A DNA stretch of 43,765 bases from an uncultured Bulleidia sp. (lineage in GTDB: Bacteria; Bacillota_I; Bacilli_A; Erysipelotrichales; Erysipelotrichaceae): contig CAKVIS010000011.1 of NCBI GenBank assembly GCA_934754415.1, forward strand, positions 1 through 43,765, given 5' to 3'. The notes beneath the pieces are model-generated. The model made no database searches, was not told the origin of the DNA, and saw only the letters and a program-made list of their open reading frames with translations. Position numbers and translations under genes: made by a program. Below, piece after piece: positions 17,122-25,963 of the stretch; positions within the stretch are counted from its first letter, which is position 1, and each line of letters opens with the position of its first letter.

Positions 17122-18255
17122 TTAACGTTTACACATAAGAACTGTAACCATGGATCCTGCTATTAACACTGCTAGCATGATAATGGCTTCATTATACGAC
17201 TGAAATAAATCATACATATATCCAATCAAAGTAGTAAATACAGCATTGGAAACAGTACCGATCAAAGCAACCTTTGGATAATACACATCATAAGATTCTC
17301 TGAAAACTTCTCTTGAAAATAGCACTCCTCCTACTGCACTCATAGCATATACAAAGCCTACCATAGCAGAAGCTATAATCCATATCATTCTTTCTTTACT
17401 TACAAGTAAACAGATAAATCCAGCACATACAATACAACCATAAAGTAATAAAGATTTTCTTGTCCCCACTTTATCCGCCAGTATTCCAAATAACACTTTC
17501 CCTGCAGTATTGGCAATCATAGTCACAGATACAAGGATAGCTCCATTTTCTATCATTCCCGGAAAGTGCTGAGGAATAGCTGTACCTGCACTACATGCAA
17601 AGATGTACACGCATACCATAAAGAATATAGCTTTACTGATATTGCCACCATGTACAACAGCATTGTTTCCATTAACAGTTTCTACTTCTTTATTTCCTAA
17701 TCCCACAGAACTTAGAATACACGGAAGATATAGCACAAAGGAAAGTATGCCAATACATACATAACTCATTCTCCATCCTGTTGATTGTATTAAAGAGGTA
17801 AATACTGGAGATAATATTGCTCCTGCAATACCAGAAAACCCCAAAGCAATACTGGTAGCCAGTCCCACATTACTTGTAAAGTGATTGTTAATAAGTATTG
17901 TCACAAGAACCATTCCAATAACACCTGTACTGAATCCTCTGATAACACTTAACACATACATGAAGAATACATCCGGACATATCCCCAATACAGCTGTACT
18001 GATGCCATAGATACATGAAAATAACAGTACTGTTTTCTTAAAGTTGGCATTACGTATCCACTTTACAGTAAATAATCCACCTACTGCATAAGCCATATTA
18101 CTGATAGTTAATGTCAGACTTACAGAACCTCTTCCTACTCCAAAAGAATCTGCAACGCTTGTAAAAAAGACACCTGCACTGTTTGTTAAAATGCCAATGG
18201 TACTTGCCACCATGCAGCAACATACAAGTAAAACTCCTATATTCTTTTTTGTCAT
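17122..18255 (-). CDS. Major facilitator superfamily transporter
   Basis: 377 residues with about 12 membrane segments in two halves, separated near residue 190 by a short polar loop (LGNKEVETVNGNN). RGFSTGVIG in segment 4 and the GILADKVGTRKS loop between segments 8 and 9 (the MFS G-x-x-x-D-K/R-x-G-R motif) place it in the MFS, most like OFA-type anion antiporters or small-metabolite carriers. The substrate cannot be inferred. AAAGGTG lies 7 nt before the ATG. It appears to be a single-gene unit with an extended -10 promoter right after the adhesin terminator. Confidence 0.85.
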   Translation of the reverse strand: MTKKNIGVLLVCCCMVASTIGILTNSAGVFFTSVADSFGVGRGSVSLTLTISNMAYAVGGLFTVKWIRNANFKKTVLLFSCIYGISTAVLGICPDVFFMYVLSVIRGFSTGVIGMVLVTILINNHFTSNVGLATSIALGFSGIAGAILSPVFTSLIQSTGWRMSYVCIGILSFVLYLPCILSSVGLGNKEVETVNGNNAVVHGGNISKAIFFMVCVYIFACSAGTAIPQHFPGMIENGAILVSVTMIANTAGKVLFGILADKVGTRKSLLLYGCIVCAGFICLLVSKERMIWIIASAMVGFVYAMSAVGGVLFSREVFRESYDVYYPKVALIGTVSNAVFTTLIGYMYDLFQSYNEAIIMLAVLIAGSMVTVLMCKR

Positions 18256-18274
18256 ACTTTTTCACCTTTTAGCA

Positions 18275-18283
18275 ACTATACCA
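18275..18283 (-). promoter_or_regulatory. Extended -10 promoter of the MFS gene
   Basis: Minus-strand TGGTATAGT lies 19 bp before the ATG. The -35 region would fall inside the adhesin terminator and is weak. Confidence 0.45.
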
Positions 18284-18284
18284 T

Positions 18285-18320
18285 AAAAAGAGATGAGTTT
18301 GTCATCTAAACCCACCTCTT
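18285..18320 (-). terminator. Terminator of the adhesin gene
   Basis: A 13-bp stem with two G-U pairs (18288-18300 with 18308-18320) and a 7-nt loop is followed by five T on the minus strand. Confidence 0.85.
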
Positions 18321-18326
18321 ACAGAA

Positions 18327-21300
18327 TTAATCCATTTTCTTTCTTAAGAACAGAACAATGAATGCCATACCGATGCTGAATCCACCTAAAGCTCCAAATC
18401 CACCAACATTAGTATGTACACCAGTCTGTACATTTGTTGGCTTCTTTGCATCTTTCATAACTACTGCAGTAAGTTCTTTACCATCTATAGTTACTTTGTC
18501 ATTCAGATCCACATTGAATGTAATGCTTTCAGCCAGTTCATATCCTTTTGGTGCAGAGACTTCAGTGAGTGTATATGTACCAGGTTTTACTGTTACTGTA
18601 TGATTCTTACCTTCTTCACTGGTCCACTTATCTACTTCGTTGCCTTCTTTATCTGTAACCTTTAATACAGCACCAGCTAATTCTTTGTTATTAGCAGCAT
18701 CCACCTTGGAAATCACCACATCATGAGAAGCATATTCATCTACCATAACTACTTCACTGACAGGATTACCATCTACTAATACTTTACCTTCTGCATCAAC
18801 AGTAAATATTACATCATTAGCTACAGCATATCCTGCAGGTGCAGAAACTTCATGTAATGTGTATGTACCAGGCTTTACTGTTACTGTGTGATTTTCTCCT
18901 TCTACTGATGTCCAGTTAGAAATCACATCGCCATGCTCATTCTTTAAGGTCATCTGAGCTCCGCCAATTTCTTTTCCGCCAACATCCTGTTTTGAAATCT
19001 TTACAGCCTTACCTTCAGAATACGTGTTAGTCAATTTAATTACTCCGTTACCTGTAGTTTCATCAACCACTGAATCTACAGTAGAATTGAATCCGTTTAC
19101 CTGTACTTCGCTTACACTGTAAGTAATAACATCTCCATTACTGTTTGTCTTTGGCAAAGACTCCCATGTATATGTCCAGTTATTTTCAGCATTTAGCTGT
19201 ACTGTTCCGGCAATCCCATTGTTTGCCAGCAGTTTCACTTCGATAGATTCAGGGAATGTTACATCTGCAACACCACCATCTTCCCAAACTTTAGTTACTG
19301 TATAGGTCACTTTGGAAACAGCAGTATCCTGTACTAATAACACACCTGTTTCAGATACAGGAGTTGTGGTCTTATTTGTATTAATTGTTCCATCCGCATT
19401 CAATTCGAAGTGAGTATCTTGTGTTAACAGATATCCTTCAGGAGCTACTGTTTCTCTTAGAATGTATTTCTTACCAGTTGTCAGCATTGTTACGACATGT
19501 GCTTCACTGGTACTATCCCATTCTTCAACAACTTTATTCTGATCATCAATAATCTGAATATGTGCACCTTCTATTTCATGATTGTCAATAATATCTACTT
19601 TAGAAACAGAAACACTGGTTTCATTATCCACCATGACTACTTCGCTGACAGGATTACCATCTAATGTAACATTACCTTCTGCATCAACAGTAAATGTTAC
19701 ATCATTAGCTACAGCATATCCTGCAGGTGCAGAATCTTCGTGTAATGTGTATGTGCCTTCACTCAGAACAACTTTGTGTTCATCGTCATTACTTGTCCAA
19801 CTCTCCACCACATTTCCTGTACTGTCTTTCAATGTTAATACAGCACCAGAAAGTTCTTCACCACCAAATGTTTTCTTAGAAACAGATACTTTCTTAAAGT
19901 ATGTATTGGTAATATCCACGCTTCCTGCAGTATCTTTGTTTACAGTAATTGCCTGAGAAGTTGTTTTTGTTGAAGTGCCTCCAACTGCCATAGTTGTTAC
20001 ACATGTATAGTCAGTGCTTCCGTTTAAACCATTGTTTGTTTCTGTAACTGTGTACTGTCCAAACTTATCTTCCGGAATATCTGAAATTGTATAACTATAG
20101 ATTCCTGTAGTTGGATCCTGTGTCATTTGTGAAAGACTTACAGTTTTAACACCAGTGATTGCAGGACCGCTAACTGTGAATGTAACAGCATTCTTTATAT
20201 CTTCACCGATAGTTGCTCCAGCTAATGTCTTTGTGAATGTAAGACTGCTTGTTGGATGTTCTACCTGTGTATATTCATTAACAATATCCACTATTCCTGT
20301 GTTCTCTTTATTTACAGTAACTGTCTGAGAAGCTGTTTCTGTTGAAGTACCTCCAACTGCCATAGTTGTTACACATGTATAGTCAGTGCTTCCGTTTAAA
20401 CCATTGTTTGTTTCTGTAACTGTGTACTGTCCAAACTTATCTTCCGGAATATCTGAAATTGTATAACTATAGATTCCTGTAGTTGGATCCTGTGTCATTT
20501 GTGAAAGACTTACAGTTTTAACACCAGTGATTGCAGGACCACTAACTGTGAATGTAACATCCTTCTTCATATCAGCACTGATAGTTGCTCCGGCAAATTT
20601 CTTTGTAAATGTGAGACTGCTTGTCGGATGTTCTTCTTTGGTATTTGTAACAACCCATGTACCATCACTATCTTTAGTATAGGATGGAGTATATCCTGCC
20701 ACTTCAGTAACTTCTTTCACTGTGTACGTAATGTCATTTCCATTTGCATCTTTCTTAGGAAGATTTGTAAATGTTCCTGTCCATGCATTATCTTTATTCA
20801 AAGTTAAGGTTGCTACTGTTGCATTACCGTTCATCAAAGCAACCTGTACACCTGAATGTTCTGTTTCAGAGTCACTCCATTCCTTTCTTACAGGAATCTC
20901 TGTAGTTTCACTCTTGTAAGTGTTTGTTACAGAAACAGTCTGCTGTGATGCACCTGTAAAGGTAACTTCTTGAGTACTTTCTTTTCCTACTGCATATGCA
21001 ATACTAAATGTATAACCTTCAACCTTTGCATTAGCAGGGTCAACAATTTCCTGTACAGTATACGTTCCTAATTCAAGATCAGATAATGTAACCTGATAAT
21101 CATTTGCTTTGGTTGCATCTACAATCTGGCTATATGTACCATCATCCTTTGTTACTGTAAATTTGACAGAATCCGGATATAGAGACTCATTAATTCCTTT
21201 AAAGGTCTTTTCAACAGTTAATGTTCCTTTTGGTGTAGTTGTTGCTGTATCTGCAATACTTATATATCCCACACTGCTGTTCTGAATCTGTACTGCATAT

Positions 21301-24296
21301 TTAGAACCTGCATCAGGCATTTTTACTTCAGCAAAATCATTTCCTTTAAATACAATATATGTACTAGGAGCCACTTTATATCCTTCAGGCGCCTTGGTCT
21401 CAACAACTTCATAAATCTGATCCAGTCTTAACCCATTTGCCGCACTACCTTTGATAACCACTTTACCATCTGTTCCGGTAGTAAACGTTGTACGTCCATC
21501 TAATGCAATAGGCGTTGTATACATACGATGCATTACACCATCCTGATACTTGACTCTGTAAAGCTGGAATTCAGCTCCAGCCAAAACATTCTGATTATTA
21601 TCTGCATCATACTTTGTAATGGTTAACTGTGCAGAAGAACCTGATATATCCATAGTTGGTCTGTATTCACCACCCATGTTATAAGTTTTATCGGAAATTT
21701 GATCATTGTTGCTTCCGTATAAAACAAAAGTATTACTAGCATTTCTTGCATATAACTCAGTGCCTTTAGACGCATTAATATTGGTCTTATAAGCAATTTT
21801 TATTGGCATTTCATCTGGAAGTGTAAATGTTACAGAATTAGTTGCAGTATCATAGCTCCAGGTATATGTACCAGCTTCTAATGGTGTTCCAGTTCTTAAA
21901 TTTGTTACAGATATACTTGATAAATCATAACTCAATACACTGTTTATCCCTAATGTATCAACAGCTGTCATCGACTGACCGTTATTTAACTTTATTCCAG
22001 CAGGGTTTACTTCTACAGCCCAATCCACAAAAGGATAAATGAAAACTCCATCGTGGCTGCTTTGAATTGCTGTTTTCTTTAAAACTTCCGGTAATGTATA
22101 GTCGGTATTTGTTATAGAGGTACCAATAGTATTTCCATCAATTGTTCCCTCTGCCCTGTTCTGTATTGTTAATCTTGTAGTATCAGTTGGTGTATCTGCA
22201 GAAGGATACGCATAATAGATGATTTCAAGCTCTTTTTTTACACCATCTCCTCTCCAGTTGAATAATGCATCAGAAATAGTGATTATAAATGCCTGTTGAT
22301 CTGCATCATATGTCACTTCACCGTAATAAGAATCTGGTTTATCCTCATAGAGATGGCTCCATGTAGATGTCCTCACTTGTATATTATTTGGATCAATTAC
22401 AAAACCATTATTCACAGTATCTTTAATTATCAGCTTGCTGCCTGCGTGATACTTAGAATTATCTTTTAAATCGACAGTAATTGTATACTTAAGTGCATTA
22501 CCACCTGACGTATTATCCCCTTCATTTTGCCCAGTTGCTTTTTTTGTGATTAAAGATTCATATTTGTATTTCGCAGTAGATGACTGAGAATTTTTATCTC
22601 CGCCATATGTGTAATTCAATTTTGCAGTATTTGTATATTCTCTGCCATTTTCAAGACCACTCTGACTTAATTTAGTTTGATAAGTAAACTCTAACGTTTC
22701 ACCAACATGAGAATTTACATAACTCTGTTCAAAAAACATTTCCACATTGTAATACTGGTCAATTCTGGACATAATTCCTGAAGCAGCTTTCGTCATTTGC
22801 CCATTTTCAAATAAAACTGTACTTCCTAAAAGAATCTTATATGCTTTAGGATCCTGTGTATTGTTATCCGGAGCATCAGCCAATGATACTTCCGTCATTC
22901 CATTTTCTAACTTTACACTTACATTCCAGGTGAAAATACCTGTTACAGGATCAACAGTATTAAATGTCTTTTTCACAAATTCTTTTGCTGGGTCTACAGG
23001 AGCCGAACCATGAGCTGAAACAGAATTGTCTTTAAAATTCACAGTCACATCATTTGTAAATGTCTTCCCATTAGAAATATCTACTCCTGTTTTAATTGGA
23101 GTTTTATATGTTGCTGTAAACTTTCCATTTCCATCTGCAGTAAAATCCCCTGGATTTAACTCGACATTTTCCAAACCTTCACCTGCAGTATCTGTAATAC
23201 CAGCTTCAGATAAGTAGGATGCTAATGAACGGACATTCCCATCAACCAGATCTTTATAAGAGTTTATATCAATCTCTATCGTCCATATGATAGAGTTGGT
23301 TGCAGAATTATATACACCAGATTTTTTTACTGTAGGCTTACTTACAGTTACAGTAGCCCATCTATCTCCGGTATTTTTTTCTTCATCTCTGTTGTTTGTG
23401 TAGCCAGCATTAAACTTGTTAGAATATGTGCCATCGTTGTAATTATCATTAAACAGTTCACCCTCAGTTTTATTCAGCTTTGCAGTATAACTGATTGTCA
23501 TAGTGGTGTCTTTGGCTAATTCCGTTGCAGGAATTTCCTGAATAGAATTATAGGTAGAATCGGTTCCATCAGCATTTTTAACAAAAACCTGACCGGAATA
23601 AGATAAACTGCTTCCTAAAGTATCATTAAAAGAAGTGATTCTTACATTACCACCTTCTGCTTTTAATTCGATTTTATAGTTTTGATAGTAATTACCATCA
23701 GCATCTTTATATACCCCCCCCTCGAGCATTTTATTAGCGGATAACACACTGGTTGTCGGAGGATTGTCATATGTAATAGTAATGGTTTTACCATCTAGTT
23801 TAATAGATACAGGTTGGCCATCTTGAATAGTATTATCCGTAATCGTGACTTTACCGTTGATTTCAAAATCTCCTTTTATATCACTTTGCAGTCTGTCTTT
23901 AGCTGTCAGATAAATAATTAAATGGTTATTCTTGATTTCATATTCAGATGTCCAGCCACTACCAGGTTTAATCAGACTTCTTGCATAATCATTTACTGTT
24001 ACATTGATAGCACCCAAATCAATGTCTAAAGTAGCATCTTCATTTTTATGGTCAATATTGGAAATGCCAAACTCTCCATTAAAACGAAGTTCTGTGTTGT
24101 TTTTGATTGCAGTACCTGAAGTATCAGTAATATCATGCCATACTCCAGTGGAATCTTTGTATTCCACTTTAGTTACATTGGCATACCCCTGTAGCTTACT
24201 TTCCCCTTCCGCAAACACAAAACTCTGCATGTTACCAATAATCATCAGTAACGAAACCATAAAAGTCCAAAATTTCTTTACTAAACCTTTTCTCAT
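18327..24296 (-). CDS. Large wall-anchored adhesin with SpaA/Cna-B type isopeptide domains
   Basis: 1989 residues. A signal peptide (about 1-29, ending FVFA) is followed by an N-terminal region of Ig-like adhesive domains (about 30-880, several with the FTWNVSV/IIWTIEI pattern of isopeptide adhesins). Then come a SpaA domain (about 887-1010, ending in the ETKAPEGY signature), a Spy0128/DUF7601-like domain, a Cna-B domain (about 1131-1200), two nearly identical 124-residue domains (about 1224-1471), two SpaA domains, a second Cna-B domain (about 1650-1735) and two more SpaA domains. The C terminus has a sorting-type signal NVQTG (1955-1959), a hydrophobic segment and the charged end RKKMD. It should be a sortase-attached, isopeptide-stabilised surface fibre. 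AGAGGGG lies 9 nt before the ATG. A run of eight G near codon 192 and a riboswitch in the leader suggest switching of expression. The ligand and sortase are not in the window. Confidence 0.92.
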   Translation of the reverse strand: MRKGLVKKFWTFMVSLLMIIGNMQSFVFAEGESKLQGYANVTKVEYKDSTGVWHDITDTSGTAIKNNTELRFNGEFGISNIDHKNEDATLDIDLGAINVTVNDYARSLIKPGSGWTSEYEIKNNHLIIYLTAKDRLQSDIKGDFEINGKVTITDNTIQDGQPVSIKLDGKTITITYDNPPTTSVLSANKMLEGGVYKDADGNYYQNYKIELKAEGGNVRITSFNDTLGSSLSYSGQVFVKNADGTDSTYNSIQEIPATELAKDTTMTISYTAKLNKTEGELFNDNYNDGTYSNKFNAGYTNNRDEEKNTGDRWATVTVSKPTVKKSGVYNSATNSIIWTIEIDINSYKDLVDGNVRSLASYLSEAGITDTAGEGLENVELNPGDFTADGNGKFTATYKTPIKTGVDISNGKTFTNDVTVNFKDNSVSAHGSAPVDPAKEFVKKTFNTVDPVTGIFTWNVSVKLENGMTEVSLADAPDNNTQDPKAYKILLGSTVLFENGQMTKAASGIMSRIDQYYNVEMFFEQSYVNSHVGETLEFTYQTKLSQSGLENGREYTNTAKLNYTYGGDKNSQSSTAKYKYESLITKKATGQNEGDNTSGGNALKYTITVDLKDNSKYHAGSKLIIKDTVNNGFVIDPNNIQVRTSTWSHLYEDKPDSYYGEVTYDADQQAFIITISDALFNWRGDGVKKELEIIYYAYPSADTPTDTTRLTIQNRAEGTIDGNTIGTSITNTDYTLPEVLKKTAIQSSHDGVFIYPFVDWAVEVNPAGIKLNNGQSMTAVDTLGINSVLSYDLSSISVTNLRTGTPLEAGTYTWSYDTATNSVTFTLPDEMPIKIAYKTNINASKGTELYARNASNTFVLYGSNNDQISDKTYNMGGEYRPTMDISGSSAQLTITKYDADNNQNVLAGAEFQLYRVKYQDGVMHRMYTTPIALDGRTTFTTGTDGKVVIKGSAANGLRLDQIYEVVETKAPEGYKVAPSTYIVFKGNDFAEVKMPDAGSKYAVQIQNSSVGYISIADTATTTPKGTLTVEKTFKGINESLYPDSVKFTVTKDDGTYSQIVDATKANDYQVTLSDLELGTYTVQEIVDPANAKVEGYTFSIAYAVGKESTQEVTFTGASQQTVSVTNTYKSETTEIPVRKEWSDSETEHSGVQVALMNGNATVATLTLNKDNAWTGTFTNLPKKDANGNDITYTVKEVTEVAGYTPSYTKDSDGTWVVTNTKEEHPTSSLTFTKKFAGATISADMKKDVTFTVSGPAITGVKTVSLSQMTQDPTTGIYSYTISDIPEDKFGQYTVTETNNGLNGSTDYTCVTTMAVGGTSTETASQTVTVNKENTGIVDIVNEYTQVEHPTSSLTFTKTLAGATIGEDIKNAVTFTVSGPAITGVKTVSLSQMTQDPTTGIYSYTISDIPEDKFGQYTVTETNNGLNGSTDYTCVTTMAVGGTSTKTTSQAITVNKDTAGSVDITNTYFKKVSVSKKTFGGEELSGAVLTLKDSTGNVVESWTSNDDEHKVVLSEGTYTLHEDSAPAGYAVANDVTFTVDAEGNVTLDGNPVSEVVMVDNETSVSVSKVDIIDNHEIEGAHIQIIDDQNKVVEEWDSTSEAHVVTMLTTGKKYILRETVAPEGYLLTQDTHFELNADGTINTNKTTTPVSETGVLLVQDTAVSKVTYTVTKVWEDGGVADVTFPESIEVKLLANNGIAGTVQLNAENNWTYTWESLPKTNSNGDVITYSVSEVQVNGFNSTVDSVVDETTGNGVIKLTNTYSEGKAVKISKQDVGGKEIGGAQMTLKNEHGDVISNWTSVEGENHTVTVKPGTYTLHEVSAPAGYAVANDVIFTVDAEGKVLVDGNPVSEVVMVDEYASHDVVISKVDAANNKELAGAVLKVTDKEGNEVDKWTSEEGKNHTVTVKPGTYTLTEVSAPKGYELAESITFNVDLNDKVTIDGKELTAVVMKDAKKPTNVQTGVHTNVGGFGALGGFSIGMAFIVLFLRKKMD
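19969..20187 (-). repeat. Direct repeat copy B within the adhesin gene
   Basis: 219 bp that match 20341-20559 with two visible differences (19977/20349 and 20169/20541), at a period of 372 bp (124 codons). Flanking DNA of the same domain is more diverged, so this core was probably homogenised recently. Confidence 0.95.
20341..20559 (-). repeat. Direct repeat copy A within the adhesin gene
   Basis: Partner of 19969-20187. Recombination between the two in-frame copies would remove or add exactly one 124-residue domain. Confidence 0.95.
23714..23721 (-). repeat. Eight-G homopolymer in the adhesin reading frame
   Basis: C8 on the plus strand, G8 in the coding strand (codons GAG GGG GGG GTA, residues about 192-195). 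With one G removed the frame meets TAA after about 18 codons; with one added it meets TAA within 3 codons of the tract. It therefore acts as a possible on/off switch by slippage. Confidence 0.85.
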
Positions 24297-24336
24297 AATG
24301 TTTTACCCCTCTTCCATCTAAACATTTATAGAAAAT

Positions 24337-24369
24337 AAAAAGCACTGGAACCCTTATATGTTACAGCGC
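24337..24369 (-). terminator. Leader terminator of the adhesin riboswitch
   Basis: The stem GCGCTGTAAC/GTTCCAGTGC (one G-U, one mismatch) with an 8-nt loop is followed by TTTTTATTTT, about 40 nt before the adhesin ATG. Its 5' arm overlaps the 3' edge of the aptamer, so the two folds compete. Confidence 0.75.
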
Positions 24370-24450
24370 AATCTGGCGAGCATATCTTTTTCAAGACTTA
24401 GCCCCATGACTTTCCGTCAATACCTTTTAGTATTTTTGGCAATAAATTTT
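24366..24450 (-). promoter_or_regulatory. Class-I cyclic-di-GMP (GEMM-I) riboswitch aptamer
   Basis: Minus-strand order of parts: GCCAAA (24440-24435), hairpin AATACT-AAAA-GGTATT (24434-24419), GACGGAAAG (24418-24410), GGGGCTAAG (24405-24397), TATGC (24384-24380) and GCCAG (24377-24373). This is the order and spacing of GEMM-I: GGCAAA, tetraloop hairpin, GACGCAAAG, GGxCCTAAG, TATGG, GCCAG. The two main deviations compensate each other: G21 to C together with C46 to G keeps the pair next to the ligand, and the tetraloop-receptor pair C-G is replaced by G-C. G at position 20 is kept, which favours c-di-GMP over cGAMP. The outer stem and the 3' end fit less well. Confidence 0.75.
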
Positions 24451-24462
24451 TAACCATTGCTA

Positions 24463-24491
24463 ATTATTCTTAAAACCCAACTCCTCAACAA
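24463..24491 (-). promoter_or_regulatory. Promoter of the adhesin transcript
   Basis: Minus-strand TTGTTG (24486-24491) and AATAAT (24463-24468) are 17 bp apart, placing the start just before the riboswitch. Other AT-rich candidates exist further upstream. Confidence 0.5.
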
Positions 24492-24577
24492 TAAATGAGT
24501 ATTGTTTTTCACATAAAATTAACAATGTTCCTGCATATCTATTTTATAACCTCTGATTTTTAAAATACAAGTCTTTA

Positions 24578-24586
24578 TGCTATAAT
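24578..24586 (+). promoter_or_regulatory. Extended -10 promoter of pcp
   Basis: TGCTATAAT lies 25 bp before the pcp ATG. The -35 region is poor, as is common with extended -10 boxes. Confidence 0.65.
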
Positions 24587-24611
24587 TTTCAGACAAGGAA
24601 GGTATAAATTT

Positions 24612-25253
24612 ATGAAAATTTTAGTTACAGGTTTTGATCCGTTTGGAGGCGAACCAATTAACCCGGCTATTGAATCTGTTAAGCTATTACCAGATACAAT
24701 TGCAGGCGCAGAAATCGTTAAGGTTGAAATCCCTACAGTAGCTCATAAATCACTGCAGAAGATTGAAGAAACAATTAAGGAATGTGATCCTGATGTGATT
24801 GTTTCCATTGGACAGGCAGGTGGAAGACCAGACATCACAGTAGAAAGAGTCGGCATCAACTGTGATGACTTCCGTATTAAAGACAATGAAGGCAACACTC
24901 CTGTAGACGAACCAATTTTTGCAGATGGTCCAGCTGCTTACTTCTCTGCTTTACCTATTAAAGCAATGGTAGAAAACGTTAAGAAAGCTGGTATTCCTGC
25001 TTCTGTATCCAACACTGCAGGTACATTCGTATGTAACCATGTATTATACGGTGTAAGATATATCTGTGAACACAAATTTCCAGGTAAGAAGAGTGGATTC
25101 ATTCACATTCCATTCATGACATCTCAGGCTGTAGGTAAGGCTAACACAGCCAGCATGTCTTTAGATGACATCGTTAAGGGACTGACAGCTGCTATTGAAG
25201 CTATTGTTCTCAACGAAGAAGACATCAAAGTTTCTGGTGGTAAAACTCACTAA
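24612..25253 (+). CDS. pcp: Pyrrolidone-carboxylate peptidase (pyroglutamyl peptidase I)
   Basis: 213 residues, standard length. A C15 cysteine peptidase that removes N-terminal 5-oxoproline (pyroglutamate) from peptides in the cytoplasm. The triad is visible as Glu78 (in ITVERVGIN), Cys141 (in AGTFVCNHVLY) and His165 (in IHIPFM); the start VTGFDPFGG is typical. AAGGAAGG lies 9 nt before the ATG. It is transcribed alone and divergently from the adhesin. The 5-oxoproline it frees could be handled by the DUF969/DUF979 pair nearby; no 5-oxoprolinase genes are in the window. Confidence 0.96.
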   Translation: MKILVTGFDPFGGEPINPAIESVKLLPDTIAGAEIVKVEIPTVAHKSLQKIEETIKECDPDVIVSIGQAGGRPDITVERVGINCDDFRIKDNEGNTPVDEPIFADGPAAYFSALPIKAMVENVKKAGIPASVSNTAGTFVCNHVLYGVRYICEHKFPGKKSGFIHIPFMTSQAVGKANTASMSLDDIVKGLTAAIEAIVLNEEDIKVSGGKTH

Positions 25254-25261
25254 GATCAGGT

Positions 25262-25295
25262 AAGCACATGTTTCTGATAAACATGTGCTTTTCTT
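25262..25295 (+). terminator. Terminator of pcp
   Basis: A perfect 12-bp stem (25262-25273 with 25279-25290), 5-nt loop, then TTCTT. Confidence 0.92.
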
Positions 25296-25301
25296 ATGTC
25301 C

Positions 25302-25334
25302 AAAAGAAAAGAACCAGATTTTTACATCTGATCC
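25302..25334 (-). terminator. Terminator of the YgjV-YczE operon
   Basis: A 9-bp stem with two G-U pairs (25311-25319 with 25326-25334) has the upstream gene's stop codon in the loop and is followed by TTTTCTTTT on the minus strand. Confidence 0.8.
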
Positions 25335-25963
25335 TTCATTCCTGCCAATATCTGACATTTATCTTTAAATAGTTTATTAAATACTGCAATCACTCTTCCT
25401 ACTCCAATCATAGCCAGTACTGTTCCAAGTCCTATACCATAAAAAGGTTTGTTGAAAATAAATCCTGCACATAAAGTAATACAAATACAGCATGCATCAA
25501 AAATATTCTTGGTAAACCCCATCTCTTTATGGATCTTCTTTGCTATGGCATGTACTATTCCATCTCCAGGATTCGGTACAATTTCCATATCTACTGTTAA
25601 TGCAGCACCAATACCTGTACAGATAATAGCCAGTGCTAACAAGCCTAACTGTGAAGGTAAAGTATGCATTACAGGAATCCAGTCAGTAAAAAGATTTAAG
25701 AATCTTGTGAATACAATACTGAAAGGTATCTGTAATAAAATCTTATAATCTTTCCCTAATAACAGCAACTCTGCCACAACAAACAGACAGTACAATACAA
25801 AAGTCACCTCTCCAAAAGAAAATCCTGTAAGTCCACTTGTAATATATGCAGTAGAAATAATAGGAGATACTCCAAGATTTGCTTTAGTGTTCAACGTCAA
25901 TCCTAATGCCAGTATTAAAATACCTAAAATATAGAATATCCATCTGTAACCGTTCTTCATCAT
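25322..25963 (-). CDS. YczE/YyaS/YitT-family membrane protein
   Basis: 213 residues with five or six membrane segments. The pattern LGLTLNTKANLGVSPI near the start and the conserved loop VPNPGDGIVHAIAKK (about 128-142) are typical of the YczE/YyaS membrane family. The function of the family is not established. The ATG overlaps the stop of the preceding gene (ATGA), so the two are coupled. A second ATG one codon later is equally possible. Confidence 0.75.
   Translation of the reverse strand: MMKNGYRWIFYILGILILALGLTLNTKANLGVSPIISTAYITSGLTGFSFGEVTFVLYCLFVVAELLLLGKDYKILLQIPFSIVFTRFLNLFTDWIPVMHTLPSQLGLLALAIICTGIGAALTVDMEIVPNPGDGIVHAIAKKIHKEMGFTKNIFDACCICITLCAGFIFNKPFYGIGLGTVLAMIGVGRVIAVFNKLFKDKCQILAGMKDQM

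Noticed and set aside
16426..17166. 246-codon open frame on the plus strand opposite DUF969
   Set aside because: It lies antisense to a clear membrane protein gene with its own ribosome site and promoter. Long antisense frames are common opposite such genes, and this one has no ribosome site.
24366..24450. Alternative riboswitch classes (SAM, TPP, c-di-GMP-II, cobalamin) in the adhesin leader
   Set aside because: None of their core motifs fit, while the GEMM-I motifs fit in order with compensating changes.
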